The position numbers and the translations under genes are program-made. A model generated the notes under the pieces. The model was not told where the DNA came from, made no database searches, and saw nothing but the letters and a program-made list of their open reading frames with translations. 64,000 bases of DNA, taken from contig CM049307.1 in the NCBI GenBank assembly GCA_026874595.1, forward strand, positions 21,495,079-21,559,078. The letters run 5' to 3'. Shown here one piece after another: positions 1 to 38,505 of the stretch. How positions within the stretch are numbered: the first letter of the stretch is position 1; each line of letters begins with the position of its first letter. The stretch is from Sipunculus nudus (taxonomy: Eukaryota; Annelida; Sipuncula; Golfingiida; Sipunculidae).

Positions 1-3000
1 AATGATATATCCAACATGATCTGGATTACAAGAATATCTACCCCAGCCAGGAAGTGAAATCTGATAGGGGGTGGGGAGGGGGGAGAGAATAAGCAAGTCA
101 GTAGTTGCATTACAGATATAGAGAACTGGTTTGTGGGAAACCTACGTCAGCAACAAGGAGACTGATAATAATAATAATGAAATTTATTAAACAAATTACA
201 ATGCCTTGTTCCTCATAGTACGACGTGTCAACATACAATCATAGCACTTAGAAGAAAGATGGCGTAGCACACATAATGTGCTACGTCACAGATAATTGAG
301 TACAATTGGGAAAAAAAAATAAAACCCTCCTTGTGCTGACTACAGAAATGTTCTCAGATTAAATATTGCTCATTCTCCTGTGAGATTTCACCTAGATTTC
401 TAACAAGGCCTACATGCCTAATGCAAACCTGTGCAATGGGATATACATCAGGTATAATGCTTCCATGCTGGACCATTACTTTTCAAATACATATGTGACA
501 TGTATGTGTACAATGCAAGTACTAAACATTTTGAAACTCAGTATAAGCACCAAATACACAAACATCACTCCTAAAATACTGGCATGGATGTACCCAACAC
601 AAAATGATAGTGGATGGTGCCACCAGTCTTGTGTACAAGAAAGCCATCAATGATGCATGGACAGGCCAAAATTTCAGGCTGATACATTTAATAAACTTCT
701 CCTGAGTCAGGTGCACTGGGCTGACCAAGCTCAGCTTAGCCAGACAGTTGCCCAAAGCCATTCAAAGCTAAATGCTAGCTGCAGCTACTGCACTGAGTGA
801 ACACTTGACCTGTACCTGGCTGCAAAGAGTGAACTCTTGTTCTGTTGCAAAATGTGATACAGATGTAAGTCTGCCAAAGCTATAAATAGATGCAGAATGA
901 ATCTTGGTCTGTTGCCAATTCTGAAACAGTTGGCAGTCTGCCAAGCTATATATAGACACAGACAAAATTTTGGCATGTTACCAAATCTGTTTATACATAC
1001 TGAAAGAATTTGGCTACAATGCTTTTTTCAAGCTGCATATTCATAAGAAAACAGATTGCTATTGAAAGCAAAATCAGAATACACATATGTATATTATTCA
1101 TTGATTTATCTTACACATAACCTGGATATGGAACCAATTATTTATGTTGCCTGTACAGCTCTGTTTATATACCACAAAGAGCTGAGTTTTTTAATACAAT
1201 AATTCTACTAGCTTTGTTTACCATAGTATCTCACAGTCCTTTCATTGTTAAAGGTCCGGTAATTCTGCCATTGATCATTAAGGTAAACTTGAACAAAGGC
1301 CACCTGTAATCAAACTCCTGTAACTTGGCCAAAATTAAACTGACCCAAACGATTTAAACAAACTTGAGACAGCATGCCACATCATCGCATTAGCACACAG
1401 GTTCGCTAAAAAGGCAACTGTAGTTTTAATGTTGTGGAACTAATAATTTCTTATTCTTTATCCAAGTTAGAATGGTGTTTGGACAAGTTCTTACAGTTAA
1501 TGACAGTCAGACATCAAGTTCACAAATACCAGCTGAAAAAAAAACAATTTCTGGCTGTAATATGGCCAGCAGCACCATGTATATGACCAACTTACCCACA
1601 ACCAGTACATGTATGTCAACACACAGGCAGGATGCTCTTATGACTGATACATTATAACACTATACTTAGTAAACAACCTGGGATATACTTGTTGCTGTGC
1701 TGTCACTGACTGCTGGTCTTTGCTGAAATCAAGTGTTCAGAAGCTGTGGTTGCCTGAGAGTCTGACAAAGCAAGAACAATACAAATACACCGGCATGTGT
1801 GGAACATGGGCCCTAGCTGTTGTCAGGTGAAGCCTTGAAGTTCCAGGGGAGGGAGTTCAGGAGCATAATACACTCAAGTACCGGTAATCAGACTAACCAG
1901 CTAAAACCCTTTCATAAAAGGTCCAATGTTAACAGTGCTGATGCTGATATTTTCAACCAGTTCAAAAAAATGTAACTGGCATCAATTTCATTATTACGGT
2001 ACAATATTAACAGTTTATGGAATTGTCACATGGAGTTCATGGGATATAGTAATACAGCTGAATTCTGTTAAACCAACCAGAATCCACTTGTTTTTGGAGA
2101 TAAGTTTTTCTTAAAAACATAATTTGCTGATTAACACCTAACAGAGCTACATATAGAAGTGACAACCGGTATGGCATAAAAAATTAAAATAAACCCGGAA
2201 TTTCACTACTTTTTGGATTCTTTCCCATTTTATGACAGATTACAGTGTTTACATCCAATCAGCAACTGTTAACCGAGGCTTGCTTATGGATGAGACCAAT
2301 GAACTGCCACAAGTGGGAATGGAATGATGTAACGTGTAGAGATTTCTCATATTTTTTAAAATAATAGCTTTTATAAAATATTGTTAAAGGAAGGTATTTC
2401 TTCATTATAGATTAGGTCCTTGTCCTTTTATTCCTTTGCACTCAAACTTTTCCAAATGAACAATCCACTAGAAAAAAAAACAGTACACAAGTGGATAGGG
2501 GATGGTTGGACATAGTATAAACATTTTAGATAACTGACCAATTATGACATTTGGGTCGATGGCTGACTGAAGAGCATTCACATAACATGGCAGATAAAAC
2601 CTCAAATAAAACATGATGCAAGAGTGCACATCTTATTACAATATTTCAACATTTAGGAGGAATATATTTGCTTTAAATTACTCCTTTAGATTGTAATAAG
2701 CATAAAAAATCCTGACAGTCATCACAAAAAGAAAACACTAGTATAATTCTGAAGACAACCTCAATCTGACTGATTCTCTGGATGAAAAAGGTATTCTCAT
2801 AGGAATTAATTTCATAAAAGTTAAGTGCACATAAAAAAAAATAATTGTTCTGCTGATTCTGGGACCAAAAATATAAAGTGAGTGGGTGATTTTTTTTTTT
2901 TTATTTTTTACTTTTTTTAACTTAATGGTCTGAGAAAATATGTGAAATTTTATAAGCGGGGGGGGGGGGGGGGGGGGGGGGGATATAAATATGTGCACAT

Positions 3001-3311
3001 TTCTAGGAATGGTGCACATGAACCTTACAAAGTTATATCCGATTTATGTGACACCTTTCAGTATTAAATCTTCACATCATTAATACACAATGATTTCTTT
3101 GAAGCGACTAATGCAAGAGAATCAAGTAGCAAAAATACTATTGAGGGCTTCATTAACAGCAGCACCCCACCCCTCAACCAGCAAAAAAATGATCCATGGA
3201 AAAAAGGAGTAACACTTCTGCAGAACAATTAGTTTTTGTGCCTGGCCTATCCCTAATTCATGTGTTCAACAAAGGGGAGGTGTAAACTGAGAAGATACAA
3301 AGAAAACTCAC
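1..3311 (-). other. DDX46: DDX46 intron 11 (partial)
   Basis: No exon continuing DDX46 could be recognised on the minus strand here, and no other coding region is supported. The stretch is AT-rich and holds a run of 25 G at 2958-2982 flanked by A/T runs. The acceptor for the next exon must lie to the left of position 1. Confidence 0.75.
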
Positions 3312-29186
<25,875 letters not shown>

Positions 29187-29480
29187 ATCTGTAGCGCAAT
29201 GAAACTGCCTTAATCACTGTGTCAGGCCTGGCAAACTTCACCACTGGTCTGAATCTTCAACATCAGTTCATCGTTGTTTCTTTCTGTGGACTTGTTCTCC
29301 CCGTGCAAAAGACTGGTTCCCTTTCCGACACGCTGCACTCAGATCGAATAGTTGAGTGATCACGCAAAAGGTGCCGCCACTGTACAAGGCCGTCTTTTTC
29401 ATTGTTCCGAAAAAATGAACTTCAGCGGAATTTCGGTTGGATAAATTAATACTTAAGTTGTTTATCATGTACAAACGTGT
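29187..29480 (-). promoter_or_regulatory. DDX46: Probable DDX46 5' leader and promoter region
   Basis: This is the sequence immediately upstream of the DDX46 start codon. Its CpG content is above the local average (for example 29330-29430), and it lacks obvious repeats. No TATA box at a convincing distance was seen. The assignment rests on position only. Confidence 0.35.
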
Positions 29481-30080
29481 TCACCTAAAACACAGACATG
29501 GGTAGCCAATGTAGTAAGCCTCCAAGTGTAAAGATACGCCTACGGATAGGCCTACTGCGTGTAAGACATGGGCAGCTCAGATATCAAATGTTATTTTAAG
29601 AGACACTTAAAATGTCATCATGGCATTAGTAATGAAGTGCATGTCCGTCACTGTTTGATTGATGCATTAGGCCTTCTGAAAATTCTGAGTTTTGCACCCT
29701 TTTGTATTTTTCAAATTAATTCGAATTTACCTGTCCAGTTGGCTTAAAAGTAAATGTTGGATACACTTTATACTGCATCCGAGTCATCAGGATCATCAGG
29801 GTGATTGAAATTATGATTTATAACCATAATTAATTCTTGATTTTATACATAATTTTCCTGAGATATGATAGAGGTACCCTTTTGGTAGGGGGCAGATAGG
29901 ACATTGCACCCAATTTATGCTAAATGCATTGTTTTAGAAATGATAAGATAGCAAAATATCGCAAAATGATATGATTCCGACGTTTCAGCATTATTGTGGC
30001 ACACTGCTAGGCCTTTAGTGGTCATTAAACGATAAAAACATGCAGGTTTTGGAGTTTTATTTATGGAAAGCATTTTTAAT

Positions 30081-30250
30081 TCTTGTTGGTTTTTTTTACT
30101 GATACCTAACCTTGTTATTGTATTCTCAAATTGCATCAATATTGCTCAAATTGTGACACCAAATCTTCTTGTTGGTTTTTGAATTAATACTTAACCCTGT
30201 TATTGTATTCTCTAATTGCATCAATATTGCTCAAATTGTGAAAACAAATT
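30081..30250. repeat. Two-copy 86-bp tandem duplication
   Basis: 'tcttgttggtttttt...gttattgtattct...ttgcatcaatattgctcaaattgtga' occurs at 30081 and again at 30167 with a few substitutions. Confidence 0.9.
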
Positions 30251-30329
30251 TTAAAAATTTCCAACACCGCAGTTGTGGGACTCCCCTCCCACGCCTAACC
30301 CTCTCAGCCAGTTCACATACTCGACCGTA

Positions 30330-30495
30330 TGCAGCCCCCCCCCCCCCCCCCGAACTGGGTCCTTGATCCATCACTGATATTAATATGATTATTACACTTA
30401 ATTGAGAAAATATGGGGTGGTGGTGGTTTAATGTTATATAACTCCGTTACAAGGGGAGAAGGAGGGTTGGGGGGTGGGGGTGGGGGGGGGGGGGG
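30330..30495. repeat. Homopolymer C and G tracts with a hAT-type MITE-like end
   Basis: A C-run at about 30334-30350 is followed by 'gaactgggtccttgatccatcactg'. Reverse-complemented, this reads CAGTGATGGATCAAGGAC, similar to the CAGYGGCGGATCC ends of hAT-like MITEs; 'cagcggcggatcaaaagggg' at 60841 is a second example. A G-run follows at 30479-30496. Confidence 0.4.
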
Positions 30496-30630
30496 GTGCG
30501 AAGTCCTCGTCCCCAATCACCGCGAATCGAAATTGCGCCCCTACATGTGCCTCTAATGTAAATATAATTATTCGTTAAAACATATGCACACCGTGGGAGA
30601 GGGGGCACTACATCTTACATTCCCCCGATA

Positions 30631-30633
<3 letters not shown>

Positions 30634-30686
<53 letters not shown>
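30634..30686. repeat. TA microsatellite
   Basis: Uninterrupted TA tract of about 53 bases. Confidence 0.95.
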
Positions 30687-30690
<4 letters not shown>

Positions 30691-31254
30691 CAGAAAATAG
30701 ATTGATTGAATCAACAAAAAAGTTGGTTGAATCGAACCAATTTAATTGGTCAAAATATGTCCAAACAAATTATTGTTTAGAACAACCAATTTATTTTGGT
30801 TGATATCAAATAACAGGTATTGGTCAAATCAACCAACATATTGGTCAGAGCAACCAACACATCTAATACCTTAAACCAACAATAAAACTTTGAAGGTTAA
30901 ATTATTTAAGCTTACACAGGGCCATAGTTATATTATAAAGGAAACTAAACAAATATCAGTGTCTCCTGTGTAAAGTAATAAAATGCAATCAAAAATAAAT
31001 GAGTGATATAATATATCAAAATAATATAGCTCATATTTTAATAATTTGTAAAAAATATTAAGGTCTTATTCCAAAATTAGATTTAAGAATTTAATCTCTC
31101 TTACCAAATTGCAGATATGAAGTGCATGGCTTATATATTGACAAATTATATTGTTAGGCTTAATATTAAAAAAATTAAAGAAATATTAAATATTAAAAAA
31201 AAAACTGTAACAATCATATTACACAGAGAACATTTGAGTTCAATCTGGTCATAG

Positions 31255-31470
31255 ATTTAATGTTGAGAGGACAAATTTTGATCTGGCCTAGTCCAGATCT
31301 CAGTCTTAATCTGGCCTAGTCCAGTTTAGACCTGGCCTAGTCAAGAACTAAATTGAGAAGTTGGATTTTGATCTGGCCTCGTCCAGATCACAATCGTTAT
31401 CTGGCCTGGTCCAGTTTAGAACTGGCCTAGACTAAAGTCAAATCGTGATAGGATTTCGATCTGGCTTATG
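31255..31470. repeat. Minisatellite of 'atctggcctagtccag' units
   Basis: CTGGCCTAGTC-type units start near 31279, 31309, 31331, 31370, 31399 and 31422. Three units form a larger approximately 91-base period (31279 and 31370 share 'ttttgatctggcct.gtccagatc'). There is no coding frame. Confidence 0.85.
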
Positions 31471-32012
31471 ACACAGAGTTGGTATTCAAAGCGAATGAAC
31501 CAGGTGTGAGATTTATCCCAAACGTTCTTGTATTAGTTAAATCAAGGAGGTCTCATGGGTTTCATGTAGCTTCTTCGGAAAATGTATGTGAGAATACACC
31601 TTTGATTTACGATATTATCACGGTCCCATATCGAGTACACATCAAAACAAATTCACGCACGGTTTAAGATTATCACCAGTTAATTCGAAGGAAAGTGTTT
31701 CCAGGAGTTGTGAGTTTTTATGACAGCAAATCTGCTGTATAAGTTCTCGGGCCAGAGTTTAAAAAGTTGTGTATAAACATTTTTCTTCTTTTTAAATAAA
31801 AAGCACCAAATTTTCAAACTTATTTATATGAATCTGTTTTCTTTATTAACAAAGGTTTACACTGTTCCTTTACAATCTATAGGAAAGCCAATTAACTTCT
31901 TCCTATTTCATAACACACATTAAACAGATAAGGTTATGAGCAGATTCACAAAGAAAGTAATGCGAATTCATATTTTCATACATATTTGTAATAAAATATC
32001 CTAAACTTAAAG

Positions 32013-32360
32013 TGTGCCGTATCCACATCTTTTGTACCGCGTCCGAAATCCACCCCGTCCACACTCAGTATGCCGCACCAGCATTCATTGTGCCACACGT
32101 TGTGAGCCGTATGCACACCAGGAAGCCGATCCCAAGTCAACTACCGTCCTGTATCCAGTGTTCTGCCCTCACAACAGGTGTGCCGTCTCAATATCCAGTG
32201 GGCCGCCACAAAACCTTAGTGCCACATCTAAATTCAGTGTACCGTAAAAAAATCCAACTCGCTGCATAAATTCCCACCGAGTTTGCCGCATTCACTTCAT
32301 TTATGCCGCCCCACATCCATTGTTTCACATCGCAAACACGCAGGCCGCATCCAGTGTGAT
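32013..32360. repeat. Diverged minisatellite of about 22 bases
   Basis: Repeated 'gtgccgcatccacattcagt'-like units occur (for example 32013, 32069, 32180, 32201, 32221, 32283, 32303 and 32342). Individual units differ by several bases, and spacing is about 20-23. The two overlapping plus-strand frames here follow from the period and are not genes. Confidence 0.75.
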
Positions 32361-34640
32361 CGGGTTCTACTTTTTACCCGTTTGAACTCATGATTTACCA
32401 TTGTAGAAACTATTTATAAACATCTGAATCCTCATCTCTTCATATATATATATAGTCATAAATAGTTATATAAACAGTTATATCATATATATCATATTGC
32501 AAAATACTGAACATATGGAACATTAAATTGACTCACGTTATGCTGGAAGTGACAATTCAAGCAGTGTTTAGATATGACAGTTGTGGGTCATATAATAAAA
32601 AAACTGAGTTGATATAAACTGTCATTCAGTCCTAAATCAGTGTCTATGTCCTGAGGAAGCACATGTAATCCCTGCATGGCTTCCTGACTGGTAATGAGAA
32701 ATAGATTTTTTTATTGTTTGATAAAACCCAGTCAGTACAATTTGTGATCTTGTCAAATGCCTGTCAAATTTATACATCTTCATCAACAGACAGAAACTGG
32801 AGAATTTCATTCAAAGATTAGAACTGTGTTGTTTATGGTGAAGCTTTGAGATTAAATCCATATTAATGGTAAGGAAGCTTCAAATGACCTCGGATTTTTA
32901 TTCATTACACAGGTCTTGAATTTCACGATTAAATGTGTGATAAGCATATTTTTTCAGTAATATTTTTATTGTTTCTGTTGTTATTGATAGTAAAGGCAAG
33001 TTAACAGATCAATATGTTTCTGTGAATAATTCTTGAATATTATACAGAATATTTGTACCTGATGAAATGTGAAAACAAACGAGATTTTAGTATTTGAGTT
33101 TTCTTGCTACCATAACTAAAGGGGCCTATTTTGATTTTTGACGATTATTACTAGCGATAAGCCCTTGAACCTTTTATAAAAAAATAGGATAGAAAACGCC
33201 GATCCAAGCAAACACAGACTATTCATATCCACGTGTTTATAACATGCGGGGGGCCCCATCAAGCTAGTCTGAACACATTCAACAACGACATCTGGTGGCA
33301 GATCAGAAGAACCAGAGTTTGCAAAGGGCCATTGCAACTATATGTATGCAACCATCCACTTCAGGTTACATAATGAAAAAGCTCATGCCAACATCAGAGA
33401 GGCTTTATACGAACTTTTCGTAACAAGACGTACCCAGAGTTCATTCATATGTACGCGGAGTAACCAAGGAATCACGCACTTTCTATTAAAAATTTAGATG
33501 AATAGTTGTCTTTAACATAAGATTGTGCTGGACGTGATCCGGTGGGTCGTTCCTTATCAATTCGTTCCTTTGAAAAACTTTATCGTCAGGAAATCAAATG
33601 CATCACATCATCAGCACAGATAAGACTGCCTTTAGGCAGATTAAAAAAAAACAACTCCGTCTAATGTGAGACAGGTACATTCAGTGCCATCTGTCTCCTC
33701 AAACTTAAATTATGGATTTCTCGTTAGCGGGACAAGAGTTTGAATTACCATGCGTTGCCAGCTCCACACGTGACAACGAAGGCAAAACAAAGAGTATTAC
33801 GTACCGTTCATACATGAAGTGGTTCAGCAGTTCACTATCTTCGGTTAACCTTCTGGGCATAGCACTCAAGATGAAAAAGATGAAAGACATTCTTCAGACT
33901 CCTTATTCACCGAGGATTATTTTTGCGTTTTATACAAGTTTGACATAGTAACTGGTTTACGAATTAAAATTTGAATGATAGGTCTAATTAGGATGATTTA
34001 GTGAAAAGAACGGGGGCAGTCAATTCCTGGTCATTAAACTGATAATTATCTGCATGAAACATTCTTTGACAACTTACATCGAACCATGAACGTACCTGTA
34101 ACCCAAATGCAACAGTGTCTTTAAACTAATGGTGTTTAAAAAAACATCTCTTCCCTTCCATTTGTACATAACGTCCAGGTAACAGTTTGGGAACTGATTA
34201 TTTAGGATTTTCGAGCTATATATTAAATCAGTTACAGGATGAGGACTTGTTCTGAGGTTTCACAAGATGACACCAAATAAATAAAAATGAAATATGTCCA
34301 GCATTGTATCCTCATGGGATAAGAGTTCTCAACATTAAATCGTTTGCGCTTCCAGGAAACTAATAAGGTCAGCATTCTTAAATAACGAAACGTTACACAA
34401 CTTTTATCGACCGATGCTTAACCTAAACGGTTTTGGAGCGAATTAAGTGATTTTTGTGAAGTGATCCATCAAATATTGGATTTGACTGCTATTGGCGAAC
34501 CGTATATGTATTTATTTTTTTTATATCAAGGTTTTATTCATACTAAGATTTTTATTGTAGCATGGAATATCTATGTATTTTGAGCAATTTCTAAAAAACG
34601 TTGGCGAAGGAATTATATTAAAAAATGCATACACAATGAT
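32361..34640. other. No gene recognised
   Basis: AT-rich sequence with scattered short frames. A plus-strand frame at 33712-33948 (78 codons) has no recognisable domain and no flanking splice support. No known repeat signature was seen. Confidence 0.5.
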
Positions 34641-34649
34641 ACTACAAAT

Positions 34650-35325
34650 TTGTCACTAACATGTTGGCGCGGGATGGTCACCGCACGGAATTGGTGATTG
34701 GAATTCCGCGCTGGCAGAGCGAACCTTTCCATTAACGCGATTTTTCTTCGGTGTGATGGTATTGCGGTCGCGGTCAGAATTGCTCTTTAGTGTTTTATCC
34801 ATGTAGCTTTTCCATTGGCGCGGGTAACGCAGGTTACATGTCACGCAGCAAAAATCGAGCATGCACCAATTTCTGCTGAACAATTTATAACTCCAAGAAC
34901 ACATCCTCATGCAAGGCCACGTAACGCCATCGCACTGCAGAAAATTCGCGGAATTCTGTAGGCACACCTTTTAAATTGACATCGATTATTCCGTGGTGTG
35001 ATGGCGTTGGCGTGGCGATTAGAATCGCTCTAGATAGTGTGTTATCCTTGCAGCCTCTCCATTGTAGCAGGCTTTCTGTGGAACGCGATCCATGCACCGT
35101 AAGGGAACACTTCGTCAGGCAACTCCAACCCAACATATAGCACAGCAGAAATATCATGGAGGGGAGCCTTAAAGCCGGGTGCTCACTACCCGATTTTATT
35201 ACGCTGCATTATCGGGCGATTTTTACCGCAGATTTTCTCAAAATCGATTTCGGTTTAGTTGGCCGATTTTCGGTGTCACATTTACCGACGCGCTCGTTCC
35301 CACTTCTCAATTATCGTTCAAGATG
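34650..35325. repeat. Probable non-coding part of a PIF/Harbinger-type transposon
   Basis: The stretch is GC-richer than its surroundings. 'tgtgatggtattgcggtcgcggtcagaattgctct' (34755-34790) and 'tgtgatggcgttggcgtggcgattagaatcgctct' (34997-35031) form an imperfect direct repeat about 242 bases apart. Next comes 'ccgggtgctcactacccgat' and a mirrored 'atcgggcgattttta'. It directly precedes the transposase fragment at 35326. Minus-strand frames here have no homology that I recognise. Confidence 0.4.
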
Positions 35326-35665
35326 GCGATCTGCTACTGAGCTTGCTACAGCAGGAAAACCAAAAGGATAAACTTGTTCGCTTTGTGGCTTGTCGGCCGA
35401 AATATGCTATGGCAGAATCTGGATTCGCGGGTTAAGCCTTGTGAGAAGAGAGGACTAGTGGCATACAAATGTATGCGAACTGAGAGAAGAGAATGGACCG
35501 TCCGTCATCAATTTTTACTAGGCTCTCCACATATCTTCAGTCATCTGCTGGATTTGGTAAAAACCCTACATCCAGCATCAGGGTATCAGGTACTCGCGGG
35601 CCAAATCACAACGCACAAGGCTTGCAATAACACTCATGGTTTTGGCGATGAGTAACCATCAAACT
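35326..35665 (+). pseudogene. PIF/Harbinger (HARBI1-like) transposase N-terminal fragment
   Basis: The frame reads 'KRGLVAYKCM', then 'HQFLLGSPHIFSHLLDLVK' and 'QITTHK'. After a one-base frameshift near 35618 it continues 'RLAITLMVLAMS'. The pattern GAY-x(n)-F-R-M-x-P-x-x-F-x-x-LL-x-x-V...I-x-x-x-x-RLAITLRFLATG is typical of the region before the DDE core in HARBI1-like proteins. The DDE catalytic part is absent downstream. Family assignment is by pattern only. Confidence 0.6.
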
Positions 35666-35669
35666 TAAA

Positions 35670-37034
35670 TTCAGAAAATTATATTCTATGTGCACGTTTG
35701 TGTATTTTTTTAGGATTTCCTGTGTCTAAGAATTAAAGGACATGATATGTATTCTTCTATCCTATGAGTATGCGAGATTAACATGATCGTTGAAAAATAA
35801 TTTTATTTTCACCTCCCGAAATGGGTGTTAACCATGATAAGTAAATCAAACCTCGAGGCCTCGTTTTCCTTGAATGCCCATATGTCCTTTGACCGTAGCT
35901 CCTGTGCAAACGCCCGGCTCAGCTAGCATGGCCCACCTGTTCACACGCGGGTCTTGGCTTTCGTGTACTCGGCCCACCTTGACACTCGGCCACGCTCTGC
36001 CTAATACATCCAGGGCACGTGGTGTTTAACAGCTCGTTCTTGTGACATGAGGAATTTCGTCGTTTTAAATCACTTTTAAAGCAAAATGGTCAACTTGTCT
36101 ATGATATTATGATATGGTTTGATAAAAACTACCGTCTTGTCCAAATTCATGTGACTGTCAACGTGTAGTTGTACTTAGTTATGTCTGTAGAACGCATAAT
36201 CTCCACGAATGTAGTTTTTGGCCATTTTCTCAAAACTTCATTTCACCTGAACACCATAGCTTCAGGGCATTATTTCTCACTAATTAACCAAAACATACCA
36301 TCATTGACATATGTAGTTGTTTAAATGTCAACTAAAAAGCGTTCTTTTTTATTTTACGCCTAAACATAATTGGAAGGATTTTATTTAGAAAATGTAAAAA
36401 ATTGATATGATTTGTAAGCGTTTTAAAATCAAATACTCTGAGAAATCAAAATTTTTAAACTTAACTCATAAAAAAAACCTAGGGATTTCTATCTTAATTT
36501 TATATTAATATAAAAATATATTCTGTATCTGCTTTAGATGTGCTTGAATAAACATTTTTTTAAATATTTAAATTAAATTAAAACGTTTATATATTAAAAC
36601 ATACACCCACATATATTTACCAAAATGTAGAGAATCTTCTTAGCTTTCAGAAAATGTCTACTTTAAGAGGTCCTAAGGCATTAGATTGTTCAATGCAAAG
36701 GAAAAACGGAAACAAAATCAGGGCATGCGGGGGGACCAGTCCTGCTACCTTAAACTTCATCAGCCTTTCTCATTTGACTGCTACTTGCAACAAACGTCAG
36801 TAGCAGAAGATACTTTGTGTGATAGGTTTTAAATTTTAATATAATATGCCGTAGAAGTTGAATGATCAATTATATATCAGGCAACTTTCTATGATATCAG
36901 GTCAAATATATTAAAAATGGATTTAAGTACAACATGGCTATTTATGATAGAAAATCCCTGCCGGTGGCTCAATGAATACAATGTGCTAGGAATCCGGCCC
37001 CATGAATGGTATTGGGTTTACCTGTAAACATCAA

Positions 37035-37036
<2 letters not shown>
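35670..37036. other. No gene recognised
   Basis: AT-rich, with short frames only. 'ccggtggctcaatgaatac' at 36961-36979 is A-box-like, but no good B box follows. It is therefore at most a worn SINE head, ending at the TA tract at 37037. Confidence 0.45.

Positions 37037-37084
<48 letters not shown>
37037..37084. repeat. TA microsatellite
   Basis: Uninterrupted AT tract immediately abutting the LTR that starts at 37085. Confidence 0.95.
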
Positions 37085-37088
<4 letters not shown>

Positions 37089-37813
37089 ACGGAATCTAAT
37101 AACAACAGATCACGTAATCGTGACGAGCACAAATAAAAAAAATCAGACTGTAAAACTAGGCAGCATGAAATGTCTAGGGGAATGAATAAAGAAGTCGTTT
37201 TTTTTTGTTAACAAATAATTATAATTTATTCTTAGAACAATCCTAACATTACAATACACTAAATCAATACAATTACACAGTATAACAATAAAATGTACAG
37301 TACCAGAGTGTCCGGATCCTAGACTTTGATTTCTGGATACCACCACTCTCACAGCTCAACAAGAGTCCTTTAACTTCAATAATCCACGTAAATAGTAATA
37401 ATCCAAAGGCAAACTGGAGACAGTCCGTATTAAATATTTATAAATCCGATTTATAAATCTGACACCACTTCAATTATCGGTAAGGTCCAAAAACTGAAGA
37501 GAAAGTAACACTCTTAGTGCTCGCATGTTTATTCCTTTCTGTCGGCTCGAAACACAGCCCCTAATTTATAGCTTCTCACCCGAAAATTCTAGAAATGGAA
37601 AACTCAAAAGAACAAATACACACGCACATGAACAGACCCGAAACATCTATAACAAAAAAGAACGCTGTGTCTGTACGCTTCAGACCCAACACGCGAGCCA
37701 GTGCCCAACAAGCGAGGATCCCATAGCAACGAACTATGCCTGCGCTACACGAATCAGAATGTCAACAGACACATGAAAGACTCCTGCGCACAACAAAACA
37801 GACACCTGTAACA
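37085..37813 (-). mobile_element. Solo LTR of Ty3/gypsy-type element (minus orientation)
   Basis: The bounds are TGTTAC...GTAACA. The first 170 bases ('gatcacgta.tcgtgacgagc', 'actaggcagc.tgaaatgtct', 'gaatgaataaagaag', 'ttgttaacaaataattataatttattctta') match 51477-51650. They also match, reversed, 45745-45915. A TATA-like TATAAATTA lies on the minus strand near 37563-37571. No internal element follows on either side and no clear target duplication is visible, the left neighbour being a TA repeat. Confidence 0.8.
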
Positions 37814-37849
37814 ATTTAACAATATAAAGATATAAAAGCTATAGTAGGG

Positions 37850-38500
37850 ACGGATATAGATTGACAGAGACCTTTTAAAACCACAATTGAAACAAAAACT
37901 AGAGAGTTTCAGTATAAAGTTCTGAACGATATTTTACCGTTAAACAAAAATCTATACAGATGGAATCTTGTTGAAAATGATAAATGTTCATATTGTTCTA
38001 TGGATGCTGAAACATCAGTTCATATTGAATTTGATATAAAAATGCCAGCAAATACAAAAGAAAATATGTTGCTAGGAGTTATTATTATGACAGCAGAGGA
38101 CGTATTAATAAATCACTTGCTTCTTTCATACAAAAATATGGTTTTTAATTGCCGGATTTAACCAAATGAACTGTCTCTACAAAAATATGCAGCAATAATA
38201 TATAATTTAGAACGTATTGAATATAAAATAGCAGAAAAAAAAATATTGGAAAAGCATCTTAAAAAGTGGGAGAAATTGAAGTCTTTCCTGTGATAGTACT
38301 GTAATATTCGTATAAAAAATTAATATCTGATTATTTTCTAATGTACTTCTTACAGATGTAGTAATTCTGATTGTTGTATTTTTTTATGTAACGTGTATGT
38401 ATCCTGTGATGTTTGTAGACTTCATGTATCGTATTGTGAATTGTTAATATGTAATATTGTGTGAGGTATTGTTGGTATTATTATCAATAAATGTATAAAA
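37850..38500 (+). pseudogene. L1/Tx1-like LINE 3' fragment
   Basis: The plus-strand frame reads 'FQYKVLNDILPLNKNLYRW' and 'CSYCSMDAETSVH', the C-terminal Cys-containing domain found downstream of the RT in L1/Tx1-type LINE proteins. The same motifs occur in the 40.8-44.5 kb copy ('FQYRILNNILGVKEKLYVW', 'CSYC'). It ends near 'aataaatgtataaaaaaac' at 38485-38505, consistent with a LINE 3' end. The copy is 5' truncated. Confidence 0.75.
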
Positions 38501-38505
38501 AAACA

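Noticed and set aside
1-3311. Search for the DDX46 DEAD-box exon
   Set aside because: No segment on the minus strand encodes the expected VVLDEADRMFD-type sequence. The exon must be outside the window.
33712-33948. 78-codon plus frame beginning with a plausible ATG
   Set aside because: No recognisable domain, no splice or promoter support, and length within chance expectation.
36961-37030. A-box-like 'tggctcaatgaat' suggesting a tRNA or SINE
   Set aside because: No acceptable B box follows and no cloverleaf could be drawn.
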